A stretch of 5,701 nt of DNA. Source: Ruminococcus flavefaciens. GTDB lineage: Bacteria; Bacillota; Clostridia; Oscillospirales; Ruminococcaceae. The stretch lies in the NCBI GenBank assembly GCA_902792495.1, contig CADBAC010000506.1, positions 1 to 5,701 of the forward strand. Direction: 5' to 3'. Shown here piece by piece: positions 1-4,632 of the stretch (positions are counted from its first letter, which is position 1; the number at the start of each line of letters is the position of its first letter). A program made the position numbers and the translations under genes. The notes below the pieces were generated by a model, which had not been told where the DNA came from, did no database searches, and was given only the letters and a program-made list of their open reading frames with translations.

Positions 1-18
1 TGCGGCTATTTTTTTGCA
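1..18 (+). terminator. possible tail of an upstream terminator, cut by the window edge
   Basis: The window opens with TGCGGC followed by TA and a run of seven T. This is what the 3' arm and U-tract of an intrinsic terminator would look like, but the matching 5' arm lies outside the window. It would belong to an upstream plus-strand gene that is not visible. This is a guess from the base pattern only. Confidence 0.25.
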
Positions 19-34
19 TTATATAACATTTCAC

Positions 35-63
35 TTGACAGAGCTGCACCAATATGCTAAAAT
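35..63 (+). promoter_or_regulatory. vegetative (sigma-A type) promoter with extended -10, upstream of the acetyltransferase
   Basis: A perfect TTGACA -35 box (35-40) is followed after exactly 17 bases by TAAAAT (58-63), one mismatch from the -10 consensus. TG at 55-56 one base before the -10 gives an extended -10 element. Transcription would start near position 70, leaving a leader of about 180 bases before the gene at 253. Such a strong promoter with so long a leader suggests control after initiation. Confidence 0.85.
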
Positions 64-71
64 AAAGCTGT

Positions 72-125
72 AGTTTGATATCGTTTCCGTAAACCGGAGT
101 TCCCGATATTCAAACTTAATTTTTT
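72..125 (+). promoter_or_regulatory. 5'-end leader hairpin with T6 tail
   Basis: The arms 72-83 and 104-116 pair over 12 base pairs with one bulged base in the right arm. A smaller inner hairpin pairs TCCG (86-89) with CGGA (95-98). A run of six T (120-125) follows four bases after the stem. The structure begins at the predicted transcription start, so it could protect the 5' end of the mRNA, act as a weak AT-rich terminator, or be part of a larger regulatory fold. It matches no riboswitch class that I recognise. Confidence 0.5.
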
Positions 126-141
126 AAAAGGAGTTCTTTGT

Positions 142-177
142 TTGAAGAATACTATGAATAAGGAGATAGCAGCGTAA
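142..177 (+). CDS. putative 11-codon leader peptide upstream of the GNAT gene
   Basis: A strong Shine-Dalgarno AAAAGGAG (126-133) lies 8 bases before a TTG start codon at 142. The reading frame is M-K-N-T-M-N-K-E-I-A-A and stops with TAA at 175-177. The stop codon touches the base of the following GC-rich hairpin (177-219), so a ribosome terminating or stalled here would cover the left arm of that hairpin. Leader ORFs placed like this are known upstream of several Firmicute antibiotic-response genes (the erm type is the classic case). The peptide itself matches no known leader that I recognise, and the TTG start makes the call uncertain. An in-frame ATG at 154 is too far from the ribosome binding site to be preferred. 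Confidence 0.4.
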   Translation: MKNTMNKEIAA

Positions 178-224
178 ACGGGAAGGTTTGCGAATTCTGT
201 CTCACACAAGCCTCCCGTTGTTTT
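177..224 (+). terminator. putative attenuator hairpin in the GNAT leader
   Basis: The left arm AACGGGA-A-GGTTTG (177-190) pairs with CAAGCCTCCCGTT (207-219), giving about 13 base pairs including one G-T pair, with a single bulged A and a 16-base loop. TTGTTTT (218-224) follows as a moderate U-tract. The structure lies between the leader ORF and the ribosome binding site at 238-244 and does not cover that site. It is therefore more consistent with transcription termination than with blocking of translation. The interrupted T run makes terminator strength uncertain. Confidence 0.5.
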
Positions 225-252
225 GGTCAACAATTTCAGGAGGAAAAAAATA

Positions 253-909
253 ATGAATAAATCAGACTATATCATCCGCAAGGAAACTAAAAACGACTAC
301 CGTGAAGTAGAAAATCTAAACCGTGAAGCTTTCTGGAATCTCAGTGTTCCCGGATGCAGCGAGCATTACTTTGTCCACGTTATGCGTGACCACAAGGACT
401 TCATCCCGGAGCTTGCTCATGTACTCGAAATCGGCGGAAAGATCGTCGGCTGCGTAATGTACTGCAAAGGCCTGCTCAAAGACGAAGAAGGAAACGAAAA
501 GACCATCCTCACTATGGGGCCGCTCTGTGTGCATCCCGATCATCAGCGTCAGGGAATTGGCAAGGCTCTCCTTGAGTATACTTTTGCCCTTGGCAGAAAA
601 ATGGGCTACGATACCGTCATAAATTTCGGCAATCCCGATAACTATGTTGCCCGTGGCTATAAAAGCTGCAAGAAGTACAACGTATGCCTTGAAGGCGATG
701 TTTTCCCTGCTGCTCTGCTGGTAAAGGAGCTAACGGAAGGCGCTCTGGACGGCCGCAAGTGGTACTACTATCAGTGCGATGCCGACGCTCCCTGCGAAGA
801 CGAAGAAGCTGTTGAAAAGTTCGACTCGCAGTTTCCGCCGAAAGTCAAAGCATGGCAGCCAAGTCAGGAGGAATTCTACATCCATAGTCATTCAGCCATA
901 ACATGGTAA
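253..909 (+). CDS. GNAT-family N-acetyltransferase (YhbS-like)
   Basis: This encodes a predicted cytosolic acyl-CoA-dependent N-acetyltransferase of 218 residues; the substrate cannot be told from sequence. The GNAT fold is visible from residue 6 (YIIRKETKNDY, first strand and helix) to about residue 140. Motif A is near 88-108: MGPLCVHPDHQRQGIGKAL, where Q98-x-x-G101-x-G103 is the acetyl-CoA pyrophosphate loop. Motif B follows near 124-137 (FGNPDNYVARGYKS). Residues 141-218 form a C-terminal extension typical of the longer YhbS-like (COG3153-type) members. The ATG at 253 is chosen because AGGAGGA (238-244) lies 8 bases upstream; a TTG at 223 would extend the frame by ten residues but lacks a ribosome binding site. 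The gene stands alone, with its own promoter and a long structured leader, and ends just before a strong terminator. The leader suggests inducible expression, possibly by a translation inhibitor, but that is inference. Confidence 0.85.
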   Translation: MNKSDYIIRKETKNDYREVENLNREAFWNLSVPGCSEHYFVHVMRDHKDFIPELAHVLEIGGKIVGCVMYCKGLLKDEEGNEKTILTMGPLCVHPDHQRQGIGKALLEYTFALGRKMGYDTVINFGNPDNYVARGYKSCKKYNVCLEGDVFPAALLVKELTEGALDGRKWYYYQCDADAPCEDEEAVEKFDSQFPPKVKAWQPSQEEFYIHSHSAITW

Positions 910-918
910 TATGATCAC

Positions 919-955
919 AAAAGCCGTAAAGCGATTATCTGCTTTACGGCTTTTT
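919..955. terminator. bidirectional intrinsic terminator between convergent genes
   Basis: A perfect stem pairs 919-932 (AAAAGCCGTAAAGC) with 941-954 around an 8-base loop. It is flanked by T5 (951-955) on the plus strand and by the complement of A4 (TTTT) on the minus strand. It lies 9 bases after the acetyltransferase stop codon and 3 bases beyond the stop codon of the minus-strand immunity-like gene. It can therefore end both convergent transcripts. Confidence 0.9.
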
Positions 956-958
956 CCG

Positions 959-1168
959 TTATAACATTATCGGTTTGTATGAAAGCGCCTTATCGGCAGC
1001 TTCTTCGGGAGTCAGATCATCAAAGAATATGTAATCCGTAATGTGCGGATCTGTTACTCCCCTTTTTAGTAATTCTACAGATCTATCAGCTTCTTCAGCA
1101 GAACCATATCCGCCGTTCTGAAGCTTGCTGACTATATCGATTATCTCTTCTCTTGTGAGTAAGTTCAT
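959..1168 (-). CDS. small protein resembling colicin/pyocin (Im9-type) immunity proteins
   Basis: This encodes an acidic 69-residue protein with no signal peptide or membrane segment. By eye it follows the layout of DNase-colicin immunity proteins (Im2/Im7/Im9, Colicin_Pyocin family). There is a first helix with EEIIDIVSKLQNG (8-20), a second with SAEEADRSVELLKRG (23-37), then P41-x-x-x-D45-x-I47-F48-F49, and a final helix LTPEEAADKALSYK (52-65). In Im9 the matching segment is P-SGS-D-L-I-Y-Y, where the two tyrosines contact the nuclease; here they are two phenylalanines. The ATG overlaps the aat stop codon as ATGA, and a near-perfect Shine-Dalgarno (AAGGAGGAG, 1176-1184) lies 7 bases upstream inside aat, so it is probably translated and coupled to aat. 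No nuclease toxin is present in the window. It may be an orphan immunity gene or a protein that reuses this fold. Assignment rests on motif comparison from memory. Confidence 0.6.
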   Translation of the reverse strand: MNLLTREEIIDIVSKLQNGGYGSAEEADRSVELLKRGVTDPHITDYIFFDDLTPEEAADKALSYKPIML

Positions 1169-1857
1169 GCATTTACTCCTCCTTCATCAAGAAGTCTTCG
1201 GTACTCCTCCCAGCTTATCCTCTCGCCGCCCATACTCTCAAGATGGTCTGTATGGAACTGGCAGTCGATCATTACAAAGTCCCGTTCTGCGAGGTACTGT
1301 GCAAAGAGTATCAGCGCCGCTTTCGAGCCGTTTTCCTTATCAGAAAACATACTCTCACCAAAAAAGCATCTGCCGATACAAACGCCGTAAAGTCCGCCTG
1401 CAAGTTCGCCGTCGATATATGCTTCGACACTGTTTGCCAGCCCGAACTTATGGAGTTCGCAGTAAGCCTTTTCCATGTCGTCGGTTATCCAGGTTCCTAC
1501 GGTATATTCTCTTTTCATGCGGCAGCGGTGAATCGTATCCGCAAAGTCACGGTCAAGCTTCATCTCAACTTTGTGCTGCTTCATGAATTTCTTCATACTA
1601 TGGGAAATATGGATTTTCTCAGGTCTTATGATGAACCTCTCTTTCGGACACCACCAGAGTATGGGGTCATCGGGATTGAACCACGGGAATATACCGTTGC
1701 TGTACGCAAGGACAAGCCGCTCAACGGAAAGATCTCCGCCGTACGCAAGGACAAGCCGCTCAACGGAAAGATCTCCGCCGACCGCAAGAAGTCCGTCGTC
1801 ATCAGCAAGTTCGGGCTTGGGAAGCCATATAGTATCATCCAGTCTGTATACAGCCAT
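1165..1857 (-). CDS. aat: leucyl/phenylalanyl-tRNA--protein transferase, with internal 13-residue duplication
   Basis: Aat transfers Leu or Phe from aminoacyl-tRNA to proteins with N-terminal Arg or Lys, creating N-degrons that ClpS recognises. Family signatures are clear: LLAVGGDLS (23-31), NGIFPWF (54-60), PILWWCP (65-71), GTWIT (121-125), AYCELHKFGLANSVEAY (131-147, E145 matching the catalytic-site Glu156 of E. coli), GGLYGV (154-159), GESMFS (167-172) and IDCQ (197-200). The protein is 230 residues. An exact repeat places GGDLSVERLVLAY twice (27-39 and 40-52); family members have it once, so the ancestral length would be 217. The reading frame stays open. The ATG lies 2 bases after the clpA stop, with a modest AAGAAGG ribosome binding site in the end of clpA, so coupling with clpA is likely. 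The C-terminus is shorter than in E. coli Aat (234 residues). Whether the duplicated version is active is unknown. Confidence 0.93.
   Translation of the reverse strand: MAVYRLDDTIWLPKPELADDDGLLAVGGDLSVERLVLAYGGDLSVERLVLAYSNGIFPWFNPDDPILWWCPKERFIIRPEKIHISHSMKKFMKQHKVEMKLDRDFADTIHRCRMKREYTVGTWITDDMEKAYCELHKFGLANSVEAYIDGELAGGLYGVCIGRCFFGESMFSDKENGSKAALILFAQYLAERDFVMIDCQFHTDHLESMGGERISWEEYRRLLDEGGVNA
1702..1780 (-). repeat. exact 39-bp tandem duplication inside aat
   Basis: Positions 1702-1740 are repeated base for base at 1741-1779, and base 1780 continues the match by one. The unit is 13 codons, so the frame is preserved. The two copies show no substitution. This points to a recent event, either slipped-strand replication or unequal recombination, or to an assembly error. 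The duplicated residues are part of a segment that is single-copy in known Aat proteins. Confidence 0.95.
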
Positions 1858-1859
1858 AA

Positions 1860-4028
1860 TTACGCCTTCTTTTGTTTATCTGCCGAGATAACAAACTTTT
1901 CCTTGTGTGCGGAAAGCAGGATCCGTCCGCCGTTTTTCAGCTTGCCGAAAAGAATTTCGTCCACAAAAAGCGGCTTTATCTCGTTTCGGATGATACGGTC
2001 AACCTCTCTTGCGCCGAATTCGGGAGTTATTCCTTTCGACTGAACAAGGGCTTTCGCTTTATCATCGGCACTGAACGCTATCTTCTTTGCCTTCAGCTGT
2101 AACGCAAGTTCGCCCAGCTTTTTGCCGACTATAAGTTCCGCCATCTTCTTGTCCATGCTGTTGAATACCACTATCTTATTGAGACGGTTGCGGAATTCGG
2201 GCTGGAATGTCTGCTTTACCGCTTCGGAAATAACTGCTTCATTCAGGCTTGAACTGCTGAAACCGATGGTACTCTTACCGATCCTTGAAGCACCTGCATT
2301 GGATGTCATGATTATTACAACGTTGCGGAAATCCGCTTTTCTTCCCTGATTATCGGTAAGTGTTGCGTAGTCCATTACCTGTAAGAGAACATTATAAATA
2401 TCGGGATGTGCCTTCTCTATCTCATCAAGCAGAAGAACTGCCGACGGTGACTTTCTTATCGCTTCGGTAAGCAGACCGCCGTCCTCATAGCCTACATATC
2501 CCGCAGGCGAACCGATAAGCTTTGCTACAGCGTGTTTCTCGCCGTATTCGCTCATATCAAAACGTATCAGCTTTACTCCCAGTTCTTCCGCAAGACTTTT
2601 GGCGATTTCAGTCTTGCCGACACCTGTAGGGCCTACGAAAAGCAGACTTGCCAGCGGTTTGTTTTCTTCAAGGAGTCCGGCTTTCGAGAATTTAACAGCA
2701 TTGACCACCTGAGCAATTGCCTCATCCTGTCCGAATATACGCTTTTTCATGCGGTCTTCAAGGCCTGCAAGTCCGGAAATGTCTTCATTTGAAACCGTCT
2801 CAACAGGCACACGGCATATAGTAGTCAGCACCTGATTTATAACGTCCTTATCCACTGTCTGCTTCTTTTTATCGATAGGATGAAGTTTTCGGTATGCACC
2901 TGCCTCGTCGATAAGGTCAATTGCTTTATCGGGAAGAAAACGGTCATTGATATACTTCATGCTCATATGCACCGCATAGCTCAGTATCTCCACTGTTTCA
3001 TCCTCGTTTGGCTCTTTTATCTCGATATTCTGAAAACGTCTCACAAGGCTTTTGTTCTTCTCGAAATACTTCTTGTACTCCTCGAAAGTCGTCGCTCCGA
3101 TGAATCTGATACGGCCGTCGGAGAGATAAGGCTTCAGCATATTTGAAGCGTCAAATGCGCCCTCGCCTACTGCGCCTGCACCTGAGAGATTGTGTATCTC
3201 GTCTATGTAGATGATCGGCTTATCTTCTTTATTTATCTCGGTGAGAACTTTCTTGAAGCGCTTTTCAAAATCGCCACGGTACTGCGTTCCCGCCAGCATA
3301 CCTCCCAGATCAAGGGCAAAAACTTTAGCACCTGCCAGTGGTTCTGGAACATTTCCGTCCCTGATAAGCTTAACAAGTCCGTAAGTTATTGCGGTCTTTC
3401 CCACACCTGGTTCACCTATATGAAGCGGATTGTTCTTATCCTTGCGGCAGAGTATCTGGATAGTCCTGTCCAGTTCCTCTGTACGTCCGATGAGGGGATT
3501 TACGTCAAAAAGAGTATCATTCAGACAAGGCGCATAGAGTTTCCAGCCGCTGTGACTGTCATCAACTTCGCCTATCTTGATGCTTGCCTCGGCGGCTTTG
3601 GTTTCGTTTTCTTCGATCACCGCCATTTCCTGAAGCAGATCAGCTTCGGATATTCCCTGCTTTTCCAGGAAATACACAGCATAACAGTCGTCAAGGTTCC
3701 AGAGTCCGTGGATCATATGTCTGAGATAAACTTCCTTGCTTCCGCTGCTGAACGCACTTTTTGCTGCAAAATCCAGCAGAGAGTTCACTCCCTCAGACAA
3801 TTCGGGCTTGTCCACTTCTGCCTTGTCCATGTATTCTTCCGCATATTCTTTTATGTAGTTTTTGAGGATCTCCACATTTCCTCCGCACTCCTCAAAAGCT
3901 TCTGCGAACACTTTATCCTGAAGCACCATTAGAAGCACTATTTCGGGAGTAACAAATTCATAGCTCTTGCTGTGAGCGTATTCTATCGCCTTGTATAATA
4001 TATCAAGGACCTCATTTGATAATTCCAT
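1860..4028 (-). CDS. clpA: ATP-dependent Clp protease ATP-binding subunit ClpA
   Basis: ClpA is a ring-forming AAA+ unfoldase that feeds substrates to ClpP and receives N-degron proteins from ClpS. The protein has 722 residues (E. coli ClpA has 758). A Clp N-domain covers about 1-140. The first ATPase module has Walker A GEPGVGKT (205-212), pore loop QYRGDF (249-254), Walker B IIYIDE (272-277) and arginines in LVRRF (328-332). The second has Walker A GPTGVGKT (466-473), pore loop GYVG (510-513), Walker B VLLLDE (531-536) and sensor-2 GAR (672-674). I588-G589-F590 fits the tripeptide loop that docks on ClpP. The two modules are joined directly (about 380-430) without the coiled-coil middle domain of ClpC or ClpB, and the linker reads like ClpA. 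Most Firmicutes use ClpC, so ClpA here is notable. The start lies 1 base after the clpS stop, with GAGGAGG at the end of clpS as ribosome binding site. ClpP is not in the window. Confidence 0.95.
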   Translation of the reverse strand: MELSNEVLDILYKAIEYAHSKSYEFVTPEIVLLMVLQDKVFAEAFEECGGNVEILKNYIKEYAEEYMDKAEVDKPELSEGVNSLLDFAAKSAFSSGSKEVYLRHMIHGLWNLDDCYAVYFLEKQGISEADLLQEMAVIEENETKAAEASIKIGEVDDSHSGWKLYAPCLNDTLFDVNPLIGRTEELDRTIQILCRKDKNNPLHIGEPGVGKTAITYGLVKLIRDGNVPEPLAGAKVFALDLGGMLAGTQYRGDFEKRFKKVLTEINKEDKPIIYIDEIHNLSGAGAVGEGAFDASNMLKPYLSDGRIRFIGATTFEEYKKYFEKNKSLVRRFQNIEIKEPNEDETVEILSYAVHMSMKYINDRFLPDKAIDLIDEAGAYRKLHPIDKKKQTVDKDVINQVLTTICRVPVETVSNEDISGLAGLEDRMKKRIFGQDEAIAQVVNAVKFSKAGLLEENKPLASLLFVGPTGVGKTEIAKSLAEELGVKLIRFDMSEYGEKHAVAKLIGSPAGYVGYEDGGLLTEAIRKSPSAVLLLDEIEKAHPDIYNVLLQVMDYATLTDNQGRKADFRNVVIIMTSNAGASRIGKSTIGFSSSSLNEAVISEAVKQTFQPEFRNRLNKIVVFNSMDKKMAELIVGKKLGELALQLKAKKIAFSADDKAKALVQSKGITPEFGAREVDRIIRNEIKPLFVDEILFGKLKNGGRILLSAHKEKFVISADKQKKA

Positions 4029-4029
4029 G

Positions 4030-4329
4030 TCAGCCCTCCTCTATGGTCATTCTGAACGGGAATCCCTCTTCCTTGGCACGTTCAAGGGCTTTTTTCACTC
4101 TTGTGTATGCAATGTCATAAGGATACTTTCCCACCACAGCCTGTCCGTTTTTGTGGACGTTCATCATTATTGCCTGAGCTGTGATCTCGTCCTTATGGAA
4201 GATATCCACAAGGACTCCCACAACAAATTCCATCGTCGTAAAGTCATCATTTATCATAATAACGCTGTACTGTCTGGGTTCTTTCACCCTGCTGTCACTG
4301 CGTTCTTTTACAGCACCTTTAGCCGACAT
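4030..4329 (-). CDS. clpS: ATP-dependent Clp protease adaptor ClpS
   Basis: ClpS binds proteins with bulky hydrophobic N-termini (Leu, Phe, Tyr, Trp) and delivers them to the N-domain of ClpA. The protein is 99 residues. A flexible, charged N-terminal tail (1-19) is followed by the ClpS core: YSVIMINDDFTTMEFV (21-36), carrying N27-D28-D29, T31 and M33 of the N-degron pocket, and VHKNGQAVVG (58-67), with H59 as the pocket histidine. These match the binding residues described for E. coli and Caulobacter ClpS. The ATG at 4329 has GGAG (4338-4341) at 8 bases. It is the first gene of the operon, with the promoter about 200 bases upstream and an inverted-repeat element between. The presence of clpA directly behind supports an authentic ClpS-ClpA pair. 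Confidence 0.95.
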   Translation of the reverse strand: MSAKGAVKERSDSRVKEPRQYSVIMINDDFTTMEFVVGVLVDIFHKDEITAQAIMMNVHKNGQAVVGKYPYDIAYTRVKKALERAKEEGFPFRMTIEEG

Positions 4330-4383
4330 TCCATCATCTCCATTCTTCAGAACTCATCTTAAAATACTCACGAAAACAAATTC

Positions 4384-4522
4384 TTAGAACCTGTCCACAT
4401 AGGGTGAATGTACGGATTATCAGGCATAATTTTGTCGGTGACAAGGCAAAAATCCGCCGACGGGCTGTCGCCCTTCAAGGATTTAAAAGACGTGCATGAA
4501 TCCCTATGTGGACAGGTTCTTA
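4384..4522. mobile_element. MITE-like element with 19-bp perfect terminal inverted repeats, in the clpS leader
   Basis: AGAACCTGTCCACATAGGG (4386-4404) recurs as its exact reverse complement at 4502-4520. Weaker pairing continues for about ten more bases inward. TTA occurs at both outer borders (4384-4386 and 4520-4522) and could be a target duplication if the ends are GAACC...GGTTC. The interior (about 97 bases) has no credible gene but can fold: TTGTC/GACAA (4432-4444), and AAATCC/GGATTT (4450-4484) enclosing CGAC/GTCG. Short repeats with such ends are typical non-autonomous derivatives of DNA transposons; IS5-type elements with 3-bp TNA duplications would fit, but this is inference. Because the predicted start of the clpS transcript is next to the right end, the whole element would be transcribed. 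A native structured leader RNA is the alternative. Confidence 0.65.
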
Positions 4523-4527
4523 TAGTT

Positions 4528-4556
4528 ATTATATCATTATTATAATGATATGTCAA
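4528..4556 (-). promoter_or_regulatory. perfect-consensus promoter of the clpS-clpA-aat operon
   Basis: Read on the minus strand, TTGACA (4556-4551) is followed after exactly 17 bases by TATAAT (4533-4528). Both hexamers are perfect consensus. Initiation would fall near 4521, giving a 5' untranslated region of about 190 bases before clpS. A promoter this strong is unusual for protease genes unless repressed; a palindrome in the spacer offers a way to do that. Confidence 0.88.
4531..4551. promoter_or_regulatory. 21-bp perfect palindrome overlapping the promoter spacer (candidate operator)
   Basis: The half-site ATATCATTAT (4531-4540) is mirrored exactly by ATAATGATAT (4542-4551) around a single T at 4541. 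It spans from inside the -10 box to the last base of the -35 box, so a dimeric repressor bound here would block RNA polymerase. The core TCATTAT-n-ATAATGA has the 7-1-7 spacing of Fur-family sites but not the classic Fur half-site. A shifted minus-strand register (4545-4531) matches 12 of 14 defined positions of the Bacillus PerR box. AT richness raises the chance of coincidence, and the regulator is unknown. Confidence 0.55.
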
Positions 4557-4575
4557 AGATATTATTCGGTCTGAC

Positions 4576-4608
4576 AAAAAAAGGAGGTCTGATCTTATGT
4601 CAGCCTCC
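4576..4608 (-). terminator. intrinsic terminator of the lipoprotein gene
   Basis: On the minus strand GGAGG-CTGA (4608-4600) pairs with TCAG-A-CCTCC (4592-4583), nine base pairs with one bulged A and a 7-base loop, followed by seven T (4582-4576). It starts 24 bases beyond the lipoprotein stop codon and separates that gene from the clpS promoter 20 bases further on. Confidence 0.88.
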
Positions 4609-4632
4609 CGAATCAATTATTTATAGATCAAA

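Noticed and set aside
223..252. TTG start adding ten residues to the acetyltransferase
   Set aside because: There is no ribosome binding site before it, whereas AGGAGGA is ideally placed for the ATG at 253. The extra residues are encoded by the ribosome binding site region itself.
1243..2043. 266-codon plus-strand frame (and 1125-1586, 1571-1891) opposite aat and the end of clpA
   Set aside because: These overlap the conserved aat coding sequence; the internal repeat they show is only the 39-bp duplication read backwards.
3192..3932. 246-codon open frame on the plus strand opposite clpA
   Set aside because: It lies entirely inside the strongly conserved clpA gene on the other strand, has no recognisable domain, and no sensible ribosome binding site; it is a shadow of clpA codon usage.
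1860..4028. Calling the AAA+ ATPase ClpC or ClpB
   Set aside because: No coiled-coil middle domain lies between the two ATPase modules, the linker resembles ClpA, and clpS is directly upstream. An IGF loop indicates ClpP binding, which ClpB lacks.
4334..4357. Seven-codon peptide (ATG, M-S-S-E-E-W-R) just upstream of clpS
   Set aside because: It has no adequate Shine-Dalgarno before it and no associated hairpin, and its end overlaps the clpS ribosome binding region; it is likely chance.
4531..4551. Reading the palindrome as an RNA hairpin terminator
   Set aside because: It is almost all AT, has only a one-base centre, is followed by no T tract on either strand, and coincides with promoter elements; a DNA operator is the simpler reading.
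4368..4616. 82-codon minus-strand frame upstream of clpS
   Set aside because: It runs through the lipoprotein terminator, the clpS promoter and the inverted-repeat element, and would have to start upstream of the promoter. Composition and lack of a ribosome binding site argue against a gene.
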